Shown here: piece after piece, positions 14,866-23,694 of the stretch
How the letters are laid out: every line of letters starts with the position of its first letter
Numbering within the stretch: position 1 is the stretch's first letter
Source: Chitinophagaceae bacterium
Lineage (GTDB): Bacteria; Bacteroidota; Bacteroidia; Chitinophagales; Chitinophagaceae
Direction: 5' to 3'
NCBI GenBank assembly: GCA_013205585.1
Contig: JABMML010000135.1
Location: 1 to 25,076, forward strand
DNA: 25,076 nt
Position numbers and translations under genes: made by a program
Notes under the pieces: model-generated
What the model was told of the DNA's origin: nothing
The model's input: only the letters and a program-made list of their open reading frames with translations
The model's database searches: none

Positions 14866-15708
14866 TTATAAAGAAGCAATCACATCATTTGCAGAACGCA
14901 CATAATCCATATTTTTTCCTTCTGTGGCCATTTTAACACAAGCTTCAGCACTTGTTTTAGCCCCTTTCTTATCTCCTAATTCTTTTTGAGTTTTTGCTTT
15001 TAAAAGAAATAACCAATAAGCAGTAGGTGTTGCATCAATAGCTTTGTTCACATTGGCTAAGGCTTTAGCATAATCCTTGTCCATATCAAAATAGAAATTA
15101 GCGGCTGCTTGATAGGCTGCACCTGTAACAGTGGCAGCGGAAGTAGAAGCTTCTACTTGTTTGCGAATAGTTGATTTAATATCTGTTTTAATTGGCACAT
15201 TTACTAAGGTCTTACCCCATTTTAAAAAAATGGATGCTGACTCTGGAGTAATATTACCCACTGTAATAGTGAATGTTTCTGTGTTACTGCTAGTCATTTC
15301 TGGTTTCACTTTTACACGAACAACATCTTCCGCTTCTTTGTATTCAAAGCTTCCCCAACCTTTAGAGTTGGTATTAAAAATAATAGTCCACTCATTTTCA
15401 CCTGGAATAGTAAATAAGCCATAAGAACCAGCAGCTAAAGTTTTATCGCCAATTATTACTGGATCTGAAAAAGTAACTTTTGTGGCACCATTAGCACCTG
15501 TTCTCCAAACAGTACCAGTGGGCGCTAATAAAGTACCATTTCCAAATACGGCACGGCCTTTTAGTCCTGGTCTTGAATAAACGATTTCAATTTTACCTAA
15601 TCCAAAATCTTGAATTAGTGTTTGCGTAGGGCTAGCTGCAGGCATTTTAATTTGAGCTGTTGCAGACAAGCTTAATAGGGTAGTTAAAACAAAAAGTATT
15701 TTTTTCAT
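14866..15708 (-). CDS. DUF2911 exported protein with TPR-like C-terminus
   Basis: A 280-residue protein of the DUF2911 family, common in Bacteroidota, function unknown. It starts with a signal peptide, MKKILFVLTTLLSLSATAQ, with likely cleavage after ATA, so it is exported to the periplasm. The DUF2911 domain covers about 25-170: SPTQTLIQDFGLGKIEIVYSR at its start, GRAVFGNGTLLAPTGTVWRTGANGAT, and SYGLFTIPGENEWTIIFN. The rest (about 195-270) is alpha-helical with paired helices such as YAKALANVNKAIDATPTAYW, like tetratricopeptide repeats. I start at the ATG at 15708; the upstream ATG at 15729 overlaps the promoter -7 element. Confidence 0.88.
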   Translation of the reverse strand: MKKILFVLTTLLSLSATAQIKMPAASPTQTLIQDFGLGKIEIVYSRPGLKGRAVFGNGTLLAPTGTVWRTGANGATKVTFSDPVIIGDKTLAAGSYGLFTIPGENEWTIIFNTNSKGWGSFEYKEAEDVVRVKVKPEMTSSNTETFTITVGNITPESASIFLKWGKTLVNVPIKTDIKSTIRKQVEASTSAATVTGAAYQAAANFYFDMDKDYAKALANVNKAIDATPTAYWLFLLKAKTQKELGDKKGAKTSAEACVKMATEGKNMDYVRSANDVIASL

Positions 15709-15726
15709 ATGCAATTTTTTATATGA

Positions 15727-15734
15727 CAAACCTA
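15727..15734 (-). promoter_or_regulatory. Promoter -7 element of the DUF2911 gene
   Basis: TAGGTTTG on the minus strand, a perfect TAnnTTTG match. No clear -33 box. Predicted start near 15721 gives a leader of about 13 bases to the ATG at 15708. Confidence 0.5.
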
Positions 15735-15766
15735 GTTTATTTTAGGTAGTAAATGTGTATTTTTTG

Positions 15767-16672
15767 TTATTTTTTAAAGGCGGGATGAAAGCGGTCAAGG
15801 GTATCTCTAAGGTATTCTCTATTAATATGGGTGTAAATTTCTGTGGTGGTAATACTCTCATGGCCTAGCATTTCTTGAACGGCCCTTAGGTCAGCGCCTC
15901 CTTCCACTAAATGGGTGGCAAAGGAGTGCCTGAAGCTATGGGGGGAGATGGATTTTTTAATACCCGATTTCAAAATAAGGTCTTTAATGATATAAAATAT
16001 CATCACCCTACTAAGTCCCTTGCCTCGGTTGTTTAAAAATAGAATGTCTTCACAGTTTTTAGCAGGGGCTTGACGAATACGAATAGTGTCTTTATAAATT
16101 TTTATAAATTTAATGGCATCTGATCCAATAGGAATTAGCCTTTCTTTGTCGCCTTTACCAACCACTCTGATAAAACCTACATCTAAATACAGACAAGAAA
16201 TTTTTAAATTAATGGCTTCTGTGACCCTAAGACCAGAGCTATACATTGTTTCTAAAATGGCTTTATTGCGGCCTCCTTCTGGTTTGCTTAAATCAAGATG
16301 ACCTATTAAAAGCTCAATTTCTTCAAAGCTTAAAACATCGGGTAGTTTGCGTCTTGTTTTAGGGCTCGGTAAAAGAGTTGTGGGATTCACTGTACAAATT
16401 TGTTCCAACAAGCAATATTTAAAAAAAGCTTTTATGCCTGATATGATTCTTGCTTGAGAAGTAGGGGCCATCTCCATTTCTCCAATACATTGAATAAAGG
16501 ATTGCAGGTGTTGCAAACTTACTTCTGCAGGGCTTAGCGCTTCTTCGTTGCTTTCAAGATAGTTAGTTAATTTATCAATATCTCTTAGATAAGCTTCAAC
16601 AGAATGTGTACTTAACGACTTTTCAAGTTGTAAGAATGATTTGAATCCTTTTTTATAGGGAGCCCAATTCAT
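15767..16672 (-). CDS. xerD: Site-specific tyrosine recombinase XerD-like
   Basis: A 301-residue tyrosine recombinase of the XerC/XerD type, which resolves chromosome dimers at dif with FtsK. The N-terminal SAM-like DNA-binding domain is about 5-95 (LQLEKSLSTHSVEAYLRDID). The catalytic residues are complete: Arg149 in SSGLRVTEA, Lys173 in GKGDKERLIP, His245 and Arg248 in SPHSFRHSFATHLVEGGADL, His271 in MLGHESITTTEIYTH and nucleophile Tyr280. Length and wording are those of the housekeeping enzyme rather than a phage or transposon integrase, and no mobile genes flank it. XerC versus XerD cannot be fixed without the partner. No dif-like site was recognised in the window. Confidence 0.93.
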   Translation of the reverse strand: MNWAPYKKGFKSFLQLEKSLSTHSVEAYLRDIDKLTNYLESNEEALSPAEVSLQHLQSFIQCIGEMEMAPTSQARIISGIKAFFKYCLLEQICTVNPTTLLPSPKTRRKLPDVLSFEEIELLIGHLDLSKPEGGRNKAILETMYSSGLRVTEAINLKISCLYLDVGFIRVVGKGDKERLIPIGSDAIKFIKIYKDTIRIRQAPAKNCEDILFLNNRGKGLSRVMIFYIIKDLILKSGIKKSISPHSFRHSFATHLVEGGADLRAVQEMLGHESITTTEIYTHINREYLRDTLDRFHPAFKK

Positions 16673-16739
16673 ATAATTAAATAAAAGATTTGATAGTTAT
16701 GCATTTATGATTTTATTTCGCCTCAGATTAATCATCAAT

Positions 16740-17237
16740 ATGAAAGTAAATTTAAGGTCATTTAAGCAGAAAGTGAGGCATAACGGGAAACAATTAAAAT
16801 CATTCCTTAGAAAAATAGAAAAGAATACTCCCAAAGGATTAGATCAATTAACTCAAAAACTTAGCCCTTCTGTATGGAAGGAGATAGACTGTTTAAGTTG
16901 TGCTAATTGTTGCAAAACAATGAGTCCAACTTTTACACCCACCGATATTAAAAGAATTTCAAGTCACTTCGAAATGACGCCAGCCGCTTTTAAAGAAAAG
17001 TGGTTAGACTATGATAAAAAGGATAAAGATTGGTTAAATAAATTACAACCTTGTCAGTTTTTAAATTTGAAAACTAATAAGTGTAATATTTATGATATTA
17101 GACCGGCGGACTGCGCTGGATTTCCACATTTGACGAAGCGAAAAATGACCGACTACATGCATGTGCACAAACAAAATGTTGAATTGTGTCCAGCCACCTA
17201 TAAGATGGTGGAGAAGATGCAGGAGTTGATTGGCTAA
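16740..17237 (+). CDS. YkgJ-family cysteine-cluster protein
   Basis: A 165-residue protein of the YkgJ/UPF0153-like cysteine-cluster family, predicted to bind zinc or an iron-sulfur cluster; function not established. From the chosen start MKVNLRSFKQKVRHN, the cysteines are C51, C54, C57, C58 (DCLSCANCCKT), C105 (QPCQFL), C115 (NKCNIYDIRPADC with C125) and C150, the usual CxxCxxCC...C...C...C order. The N-terminal 45 residues are basic and helical. The frame extends to an ATG at 16707, but that extra part (MILFRLRLIIN) is not family-like; ATG at 16740 is preferred. It is convergent with yraN, six bases apart. Confidence 0.88.
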   Translation: MKVNLRSFKQKVRHNGKQLKSFLRKIEKNTPKGLDQLTQKLSPSVWKEIDCLSCANCCKTMSPTFTPTDIKRISSHFEMTPAAFKEKWLDYDKKDKDWLNKLQPCQFLNLKTNKCNIYDIRPADCAGFPHLTKRKMTDYMHVHKQNVELCPATYKMVEKMQELIG

Positions 17238-17243
17238 TACTTA

Positions 17244-17597
17244 TTAGAAATAGACATCCTCGAAAAAAGCTAATTCCCATATTTGTTTTTCATTCAAGAA
17301 AATGGAAATGACATCGAACTGCAAGTATTTCCACCCTGGGTTTTCATATTGAAAAAAAGCAGCAGCGTTTTTTAAAAACTGCATTTTTTGTCTTTGAATA
17401 AATTGTTCGGGATAGCCAAATTCAATACTGGTTCTTGTTTTCACTTCAATTATATGCAATAGATTATCCTTACTGGCAATAATATCTATTTCTAAATGCT
17501 TGTATCTCCAATTTCGATGCATTATCTCAAAGCCTATTTGACTCAGGTGGCTGGTGGCCATATTTTCACCAAATAGCCCAATTTCTTTGTTGCTCAT
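17244..17597 (-). CDS. YraN family protein (UPF0102), nuclease-like fold
   Basis: A 117-residue protein of the UPF0102/YraN family. It shows the fixed order GLFGENMATSHLSQIGFEI, then NWRYKHLEIDIIA, then LLHIIEVKTRT. Glu36, Asp38, Glu51 and Lys53 form the PD-(D/E)XK-like active-site set known for this family, which is related to archaeal Holliday-junction resolvases; the cellular substrate is unknown. The start ATG at 17597 gives the family length. It is divergent from manA, 52 bases away, and convergent with the YkgJ-family gene. Confidence 0.93.
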   Translation of the reverse strand: MSNKEIGLFGENMATSHLSQIGFEIMHRNWRYKHLEIDIIASKDNLLHIIEVKTRTSIEFGYPEQFIQRQKMQFLKNAAAFFQYENPGWKYLQFDVISIFLNEKQIWELAFFEDVYF

Positions 17598-17649
17598 TTA
17601 AAATTCGTTTAGCTTTATGTTATAGCTCAAACTTCGACATTTTATCTAC

Positions 17650-18843
17650 ATGCAAAAAGCGTATAAATTACAAGGAAAACATAGGCATTATGATTGGGGA
17701 GGTAATACCTTTCTTCCCAACTTGATGGGTGTAGAGAATGTAAATCATTTGCCTTATGCTGAATATTGGATGGGAACTCATCCTTTGGCAGCCTCTACTA
17801 TTCAAACAATAGAAGGGGAGAAAGATTTATCAAAATTAATTAATGAACAACCTGTTCAATGGCTGGGTAAAGAAGTAGCCCATAAGTATAATGCATTACC
17901 TTATTTATATAAAATATTGGATGTGCATGATATGCTAAGCATTCAAGTGCATCCTTCAAAGCAAAATGCAGTATTAGGTTTTAAAGCAGAACAAGCCAAG
18001 GATATAGCCATTGATGCAGCCAATAGAAATTATAAGGACGAGAATCATAAACCTGAAATAATGGTGGCCCTCAGCGATTTTTGGTTATTACATGGTTTTT
18101 TACCTCCAGCCATTTTAGAAGAAAGGTTGAATACTTATTCATGTCTCAAACCCTTAATGAATGAATTTAGAGGGGGTGATTATCAAAATTTGTATTCTTT
18201 TTTTATGCAGCTTCCCATGGAGGCATCCGATTCAATATTGAAACCTTTATTAAAAGAAGCTTCAGCAGCAGTGGCTAAAGGAACAGTTACTAAAAATGAT
18301 CCACATTTTTGGGCACATAAATATTATGCCGATGGTATTCCTTTGAAAAATATAGATAAAGGCATTTTTTCAATTTACATTTTGAATATTGTATATATAC
18401 CTAAATACCAAGGCATATTTCAAGGAGCAGGAATACTACATGCCTATTTAGAAGGGCAAAATATTGAATTGATGGCGAATAGCGATAATGTTTTAAGAGG
18501 GGGTTTAACACCTAAACATGTCGATGTGAAAGAATTAATACAACATGTAAATTTTGTGCCCACTTATGTTTCTATTCTTAAAGGGAAAAAGCTTACTGAC
18601 CAAGAAATAAACTATCCTTGCCCTGTACCCGATTTTAGTTTAACTAAAATAGTGCTAAATCCAGGGGATGTTTACACAATTTCAACCTATAGCTTAGAGA
18701 TGCTATTAGTCATGGATGGTGAAGTCATAATTGAAGATATAGCTTATAAAGCTGGAGATACAGCGCTATTGACACCCAATGCCAAGCTTACAATAAAGGC
18801 CAAAGCAGCAGCTATTTTGTTTAAGTCTTATGTCCCTAAATAG
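17650..18843 (+). CDS. manA: Mannose-6-phosphate isomerase, class I
   Basis: A 397-residue zinc isomerase interconverting mannose 6-phosphate and fructose 6-phosphate, feeding GDP-mannose and surface sugars or mannose use. Zinc ligands: Gln99 and His101 in LSIQVHPSKQNAVLGF, Glu136 in NHKPEIMVALSDFWLLHGF, and His264 in GILHAYLEGQNIELMANSD. The C-terminal catalytic strand has the NVLRGGLTPKHVDVKEL signature near 280-296 with its conserved arginine. A second cupin domain follows (GDVYTISTYSLEMLLVMDGE). Length agrees with class I enzymes. No other mannose genes lie nearby and no clear promoter was seen. Confidence 0.96.
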   Translation: MQKAYKLQGKHRHYDWGGNTFLPNLMGVENVNHLPYAEYWMGTHPLAASTIQTIEGEKDLSKLINEQPVQWLGKEVAHKYNALPYLYKILDVHDMLSIQVHPSKQNAVLGFKAEQAKDIAIDAANRNYKDENHKPEIMVALSDFWLLHGFLPPAILEERLNTYSCLKPLMNEFRGGDYQNLYSFFMQLPMEASDSILKPLLKEASAAVAKGTVTKNDPHFWAHKYYADGIPLKNIDKGIFSIYILNIVYIPKYQGIFQGAGILHAYLEGQNIELMANSDNVLRGGLTPKHVDVKELIQHVNFVPTYVSILKGKKLTDQEINYPCPVPDFSLTKIVLNPGDVYTISTYSLEMLLVMDGEVIIEDIAYKAGDTALLTPNAKLTIKAKAAAILFKSYVPK

Positions 18844-18904
18844 TTTATTCACAAATGAGGAAAATCATAATTTATAAAATAAATTAAATAAAGAATGAAA
18901 GCCT

Positions 18905-18912
18905 TATTTTTG
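18905..18912 (+). promoter_or_regulatory. Promoter -7 element of the DUF6580-like gene
   Basis: TATTTTTG is a perfect TAnnTTTG element, about 50 bases before the ATG at 18963. No TTTG at the expected distance upstream. The remainder of the 119-base gap after manA is AT-rich with no visible hairpin. Confidence 0.45.
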
Positions 18913-18962
18913 TAGATAATCTATCAGCAGCAATTTAGCATTTAAAGATAAAAACAAAGAAG

Positions 18963-19517
18963 ATGAGATTCAACAAACAAATATTAGTGGCCTTAGTTAT
19001 AATGATAGTCACGAGTGCTTTATACCGTGTATTACCGGGGAGACCTTATGGATTTGCACCACAAATTGCTATTGCTTTATTTGGTGGGTCTTTATTCGTA
19101 AAACAAAAGCAATATGCTTTTTTATTACCAATACTTTCAATGTTTATTTCTGATTTGTTGTATCAAGTATTATATACTTATCATTTAACACCTATTCAAG
19201 GTTTTTATCAAGGTCAATTATTGAATTATGTTTTAATTGCTAGCACCGCTGTATTTGGTTTTGGTTTACAAAGCAATAAACTTTCTAAATATTTTATAGG
19301 CTTTTTAGCTGCGCCTACTGCTTACTTTTTAGTTTCTAACTTTTTAGTTTGGGCACAAGGCGGAGGCTATCATCATGCATTCACTATAACTGGACTTATT
19401 CAAACTATGGTAGACGGTTTACCTTTCTATCCTTATAGTGTGGCGGGTACTTTAGTATTTGGTGGAGTATTATTTGGCTCTTTTCGCGTACTTATCCCGA
19501 AGTTTAAAGCCATTTAA
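18963..19517 (+). CDS. Polytopic membrane protein, DUF6580-like
   Basis: A 184-residue membrane protein resembling DUF6580 proteins of Bacteroidota; no function is known to me. Helices are visible around 8-24, 32-46, 50-68, 84-101, 109-129 and 155-176. The typical pieces are PYGFAPQIAIALFGGSLFV, FLLPILSMFISDLLYQV and, near the end, GLPFYPYSVAGTLVFGGVLFG. The family resembles the substrate-binding subunits of small-molecule (ECF-type) uptake systems in general layout; that is a loose inference. It appears to be a single-gene unit, with the convergent rnhA gene next. Confidence 0.75.
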   Translation: MRFNKQILVALVIMIVTSALYRVLPGRPYGFAPQIAIALFGGSLFVKQKQYAFLLPILSMFISDLLYQVLYTYHLTPIQGFYQGQLLNYVLIASTAVFGFGLQSNKLSKYFIGFLAAPTAYFLVSNFLVWAQGGGYHHAFTITGLIQTMVDGLPFYPYSVAGTLVFGGVLFGSFRVLIPKFKAI

Positions 19518-19534
19518 ATTTTAATTATCTAATA

Positions 19535-19572
19535 GTAGCACAACTATTATTTGGTAGTACAACTATTATTTA
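19535..19572. repeat. 19-bp tandem duplication between convergent genes
   Basis: GTAGCACAACTATTATTTG (19535-19553) is repeated at 19554-19572 with two changes. The second unit contains the rnhA stop codon. The first unit also contains part of a small hairpin, AATAGT (19531-19536) with ACTATT (19543-19548). Confidence 0.75.
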
Positions 19573-20036
19573 GCAGCTTCATTTAATTCGAAAACCTCGT
19601 CAATTTTCCAAGGTCCATTGTCGGCAGCTTCCGTTGCTAAAACATCACATCTATTATTGTGCACATTATCGCTATGTCCTTTTACCCAATGAAATTTAAT
19701 GGTAAAAGGGGCAGCTATTTTATGATATTGTAACCAAAGATCTTTGTTTTTTTTACCGCCTTTGAAATCGGTTTTAATCCAGTTGTTCAACCATTTTTTC
19801 TCAACCGATTCCACTACATATTTACTATCGGTATAAATATGAATAGGGAGGGTTTTTGTTTTTAAGGCTGATAGGGCTTTAATGACCGCTAATAGTTCCA
19901 TTCTATTATTGGTGGTTTTACGATAGGCTTCATGTATTTCTTTGGTTTTACCCGCCCAGATTAGTAAAGCACCGAATCCGCCCGGACCCGGATTACCCCT
20001 TGAAGAACCATCGGTATATATTAATATTTTGTCCAT
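19566..20036 (-). CDS. rnhA: Ribonuclease HI
   Basis: A 156-residue RNase HI, degrading RNA in RNA-DNA hybrids such as R-loops and primers. The active site is complete: Asp9 in IYTDGSSRGNPGPGGFGALL, Glu47 in NNRMELLAVIKAL, Asp70 in IYTDSKYVVESV and Asp131 in NNRCDVLATEAA, with His121 in FHWVKGHSDN. The basic protrusion found in E. coli is present (KKWLNNWIKTDFKGGKKNKDLW). ATG at 20036 starts the first strand directly. The stop lies inside the 19-bp tandem repeat. Confidence 0.97.
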   Translation of the reverse strand: MDKILIYTDGSSRGNPGPGGFGALLIWAGKTKEIHEAYRKTTNNRMELLAVIKALSALKTKTLPIHIYTDSKYVVESVEKKWLNNWIKTDFKGGKKNKDLWLQYHKIAAPFTIKFHWVKGHSDNVHNNRCDVLATEAADNGPWKIDEVFELNEAAK

Positions 20037-20183
20037 TAATTATCGTAATCAATTGATAATAAGTATCATACGTAAATATACAACAGCTTATATAATTTTA
20101 CTAAAATAAATTTAATTTGTTTTTACTAGATTTTGATACTTTATCCTAAACTGCTTCAACTTAAATAACAATCGGCTATTTAG

Positions 20184-20191
20184 TATCTTAG
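20184..20191 (+). promoter_or_regulatory. Promoter -7 element of the dipeptide epimerase gene
   Basis: TATCTTAG differs from TAnnTTTG at one base and is identical to the element upstream of the GtrA-like gene at 23720. Predicted start about 20197, nine bases before the GTG codon, hence a very short leader. The rest of the 169-base gap to rnhA is AT-rich with no other recognised feature. Confidence 0.4.
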
Positions 20192-20205
20192 CAAAAATTA
20201 TATAA

Positions 20206-21255
20206 GTGCAATTAGATTTTTGGGAACAACAATTACCTTTTGAATATCCATTTACCATTTCCAATGGCAGAACGAAAACGCATCAGCATAGTTTGATGAT
20301 TCAATTGTCCTTAGGCAATTGGCAAGGTTTTGGCGAGGCGCCAGCCATTGTTTACTATAATGTAACGGTGGAAGCCATGATGGAGCTCTTAGAAAAAAAT
20401 AGAAAACTTATTGAAAAATTTGCTTTAATAGACCCTGAACGTTTTTGGCATTTTTTACATCACTTGTTTCCGAATCATCCTTTTTTAGTATCGGCTTTAG
20501 ATATGGCAGGCTGGGATTTATTTGGACAAATGAAAAAAATGCCGATACACGATATTTGGAATACACCTTGGAATGAAAATACCCCCACACCCATTTGTGA
20601 TTATACCTTAGGAATTGATTCTATAGAAAAGATGGTAGAGAAAATGAAAGCACATCCTTGGCCTATCTATAAAATTAAAGTAGGCACCGATTACGATATT
20701 GAAATGATTGCAGCGCTTCGTGCGCATACCAATGCACCTTTACGCCTAGATGCCAATGCAGGATGGACCACCGAAGAAGCCTTGCAAAAAATTGCAGCCT
20801 TAGCAGCTTTGGGTGTTGAATTAGTGGAACAACCTTTGGCTAAAGATAATTGGGAAGGGATGGCGCAATTAAAAGCAGCTTCTACAATTCCATTATTTGC
20901 AGATGAGTCCTGTGTGTTTGAAAAAGACGTAGCTGTTTGTGCGAACTACTTTCATGGTATTAATATTAAATTAACTAAATGTAGTGGCCTTACACCAGCA
21001 CTTAGAATGATCAAAGAAGCCAAGACATTAGGCTTAAAAGTAATGATGGGTAGTATGAATGAATCGGTGATTGGCTCTGCAGCTATTGCACAGTTCTTAC
21101 CTCAATTAGATTATGTAGATATGGATGGCCCATTACTTATGACAGAACTAAATGGAATCGGACTTGATTATAATATGGAAAATAATAAAGGCAAAATAAT
21201 ACCATTGCAAAAACCAGGCTTAGGGGTTCAATTTAAAATGCCTTTTAAAAAATAA
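20206..21255 (+). CDS. Dipeptide epimerase, enolase superfamily (L-Ala-D/L-Glu epimerase type)
   Basis: A 349-residue enzyme of the muconate-lactonizing subgroup of the enolase superfamily. The lid domain has FTISNGRTKTHQHSLMIQL and GFGEAPA; the barrel carries Lys156-x-Lys158 (YKIKVG), metal ligands Asp182 (RLDANAGWT), Glu208 (VELVEQPL) and Asp233 (PLFADES), and Lys255 in NIKLTKCSG. Near the end, DYVDMDGP provides the Asp305-x-Asp307 pair that in known dipeptide epimerases grips the substrate amino group, favouring L-Ala-D/L-Glu epimerisation in murein peptide recycling or a related dipeptide. Start is GTG at 20206. trmH follows after two bases, so they are co-transcribed. Confidence 0.87.
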   Translation: MQLDFWEQQLPFEYPFTISNGRTKTHQHSLMIQLSLGNWQGFGEAPAIVYYNVTVEAMMELLEKNRKLIEKFALIDPERFWHFLHHLFPNHPFLVSALDMAGWDLFGQMKKMPIHDIWNTPWNENTPTPICDYTLGIDSIEKMVEKMKAHPWPIYKIKVGTDYDIEMIAALRAHTNAPLRLDANAGWTTEEALQKIAALAALGVELVEQPLAKDNWEGMAQLKAASTIPLFADESCVFEKDVAVCANYFHGINIKLTKCSGLTPALRMIKEAKTLGLKVMMGSMNESVIGSAAIAQFLPQLDYVDMDGPLLMTELNGIGLDYNMENNKGKIIPLQKPGLGVQFKMPFKK

Positions 21256-21257
21256 GT

Positions 21258-21884
21258 ATGACGCCAGAACGCAGTGAAAAATTATTAAAAGTATTAAGTA
21301 AGCGTCAAGCAAATTTGACGGTCGTACTTGAGAATGTACAGGACCCGCATAATGTTTCTGCAGTCATGCGAACCTGTGATGCGGTAGGTATACAAGAAGT
21401 TTATGTATTAACTACTAAAATACCCAGACATAAAAAATGGGGCTATAGAAGTAGTAGTAGTGCATTAAAATGGTTAACCATTCATGAGTTTGAAACTTTG
21501 GAAGACTGTGTAAAGGAACTCAGAAAAAAATTCAGTAAAATATTAACCACGCACTTGTCCAGTGATGCAGTGAGTCTACACGATATTAATTTTACTGAAT
21601 CGGTGGCCTTAGTTTTTGGCAATGAACATGCGGGAGTGACAGAAGAATTTAGAAATTTAGCCGATGGTAATTTTATTATACCGCAAATGGGTATAATTCA
21701 AAGCTTAAATATATCGGTGGCTTGTGCTGTAAGTATTTATGAAGCCATGCGTCAGAAGATGAATGCGGGTCATTATAATAAAGCTTCATTGCCGCAAGCA
21801 CAAATGGATTCTTTATTAACACAGTGGGGTTTTGAAGAGGATACACCTGAAGTGTATAATAATTCTAAATTGAAAAGAACTTAA
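21258..21884 (+). CDS. trmH: tRNA (guanosine-2'-O-)-methyltransferase TrmH
   Basis: A 208-residue SPOUT methyltransferase, TrmH type, which 2'-O-methylates G18 in tRNA. It begins MTPERSEKLLKVLSKRQANL, typical of TrmH itself rather than 23S rRNA RlmB. Motif 1 is ENVQDPHNVSAVMRTCDAVG at 25-44 with catalytic Arg38 and Asn32; motif 2 is ALVFGNEHAGVTEE at 117-130; motif 3, forming the knot, is IPQMGIIQSLNISVACAVSI at 141-160. The C-terminal helix continues to about residue 170, then a short variable tail. It starts two bases after the epimerase stop and converges on argS. Confidence 0.93.
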   Translation: MTPERSEKLLKVLSKRQANLTVVLENVQDPHNVSAVMRTCDAVGIQEVYVLTTKIPRHKKWGYRSSSSALKWLTIHEFETLEDCVKELRKKFSKILTTHLSSDAVSLHDINFTESVALVFGNEHAGVTEEFRNLADGNFIIPQMGIIQSLNISVACAVSIYEAMRQKMNAGHYNKASLPQAQMDSLLTQWGFEEDTPEVYNNSKLKRT

Positions 21885-21910
21885 GCGCTCAATAATAATT
21901 GTAAAATCAA

Positions 21911-23680
21911 TTACATCTGTTCTGGCACAGCAATACCTAAAGCACTCATGGCTTTTTGTAAAGTAGCTGCTGTTAAAATACCCAATTGAATTCTTAATTG
22001 TTTTTTTACTTCCGATTCTGCATTGGAAATAGAATGTTCGGCATAGAAAGTATTGAATAATTTAGCTAGGTTGAAAGCATAGATGGCTAATTTAGAAGGG
22101 TCTAAATTGTCGGCGGCTTCATTGACCACTTCTGGGAAGCTTGAAAGCTCAATGGCTAATTGTTTTTCTAAAGGCAGCAATTCATTAGGGGTAATGGTAA
22201 ACGCTGTACCCGTTTTTCTTAATATACTTTTAATACGGGCATGTGTATATTGAATAAAAGGCCCCGTAAAACCATGAAAGTCGATACTTTCTTCTGGGTT
22301 GAATATCATTTTCTTTTTAGGGTCTACTCTTAATAAGAAAAATTTAAGGGCACCTAATCCAATGGTATTATATAGTTCAGTGAGTTGTGCTTGCGTAAAA
22401 TCGGAAACCTTACCTAAGGCTTCTGTTTTTTCTTTTGAGATATTGATCATCTCATCTACTAAATCATCGGCGTCTACTACAGTTCCTTCTCGGCTTTTCA
22501 TTTTACCAGTAGGTAGTTCCACCATGCCATAGCTTAAATGGTAAATTCCATCTGCAGCAGGTTGCTTTAATTTTTGGCAAATTAATTTTAAAACTTTGAA
22601 ATGATAATTTTGTTCATCACCCACCACATAAATACTAGCATCGGTATTAAACTCTTTTTGTTTTAATTGCGCAAGTCCAATATCCTGGGTCATATACACT
22701 GAAGTACCGTCTTTACGACGCACAATTTTTTCATCTAAGCCATCGGGTGTTAAGTCTATCCAAACAGAACTATCTTCTTTTTGATAAAATACTTTTTTAG
22801 TAAGTCCTTCTTCCACTAATTCTTTACCTAATAAATAAGTATTGCTTTCATAATAGGTTTTTAAAAAGTCTGAACCTATTTTTTTATAAGTCACATCGAA
22901 ACCTTCGTATACCCAGTCATTCATTTTCTTCCATAAATCCAAAGTGGCTGCATCGCCTTTTTCCCATTTCAATAACATTTCATGCGCCGCTTTTAAAATA
23001 GGGGCTTCCTTTTCTGCAGTTTCTTGCATCATACCTCCGGCTACTAATTCAGCTACTTCTACTTTAAAGGCATCATTGTATTTAACGTAATAATTTCCCA
23101 CAAAATGGTCGCCTTTTTTTTGTGTTGAATTGGGTGTAGCACCATTTGCAAATAATTGCCAAGCAATCATACTTTTGCAAATATGTATTCCACGGTCGTT
23201 GACAATACAAGTTTTACTTACCTCATGTCCTTGCAGTTTTAAAATTTCTGCAATACTCCATCCTAAAAAATTATTTCTTAAATGTCCTAAGTGTAAAGGC
23301 TTATTGGTATTAGGGGAGGAGTACTCCACCATAATTTTTCTTTTATGCTCAACAGCAGGCATTAACTCATTGGGGGAAAGGTTTTTTATAAACTCTAACC
23401 AATAGTCATTGCTAATAGTAAAATTTAAAAACCCTTTTACTATATTGAAATTAGTAATAATACTAGGTAAGGCAATCTGCATAGCATTGCCTAAATCATT
23501 GCCTACTTGTTCAGGGCTCTTGCCTAATTGTTTTACAAAGGCAAAAAGTACAATGGTATAGTCTCCTTCAAATTCGGGCTTAGTAGCATTCACTAATACT
23601 TGATCAGGTTGTATTGTAACTTGGTATAAGCTATCTAAGCTTTTTGATGCAGTCTGCTTTAAAAGAGTTATTAAATTCAT
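21911..23680 (-). CDS. argS: Arginine-tRNA ligase
   Basis: A 589-residue class I arginyl-tRNA synthetase. The N-terminal Add-1 domain is about 1-105. The HIGH motif appears as HLGH at 130-133 in SSPNTNKPLHLGHLRNN, and the KMSK-like loop as GKMKSREGT near 390, followed by VVDADDLVDEM. The anticodon-binding DALR domain occupies the end, with GPFIQYTHARIKSILRK and a final ALGIAVPEQM that matches the family C-terminus. The start ATG at 23680 and length are as expected. Divergent from the GtrA-like gene; their promoters overlap. Confidence 0.97.
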   Translation of the reverse strand: MNLITLLKQTASKSLDSLYQVTIQPDQVLVNATKPEFEGDYTIVLFAFVKQLGKSPEQVGNDLGNAMQIALPSIITNFNIVKGFLNFTISNDYWLEFIKNLSPNELMPAVEHKRKIMVEYSSPNTNKPLHLGHLRNNFLGWSIAEILKLQGHEVSKTCIVNDRGIHICKSMIAWQLFANGATPNSTQKKGDHFVGNYYVKYNDAFKVEVAELVAGGMMQETAEKEAPILKAAHEMLLKWEKGDAATLDLWKKMNDWVYEGFDVTYKKIGSDFLKTYYESNTYLLGKELVEEGLTKKVFYQKEDSSVWIDLTPDGLDEKIVRRKDGTSVYMTQDIGLAQLKQKEFNTDASIYVVGDEQNYHFKVLKLICQKLKQPAADGIYHLSYGMVELPTGKMKSREGTVVDADDLVDEMINISKEKTEALGKVSDFTQAQLTELYNTIGLGALKFFLLRVDPKKKMIFNPEESIDFHGFTGPFIQYTHARIKSILRKTGTAFTITPNELLPLEKQLAIELSSFPEVVNEAADNLDPSKLAIYAFNLAKLFNTFYAEHSISNAESEVKKQLRIQLGILTAATLQKAMSALGIAVPEQM

Positions 23681-23694
23681 AAATTGGGCTTGCC

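Noticed and set aside
15767..16672. XerD-like recombinase as an integrase of a mobile element
   Set aside because: Length and motifs are those of housekeeping XerC/D, neighbours are core genes, and no flanking repeats of the tRNA end were seen.
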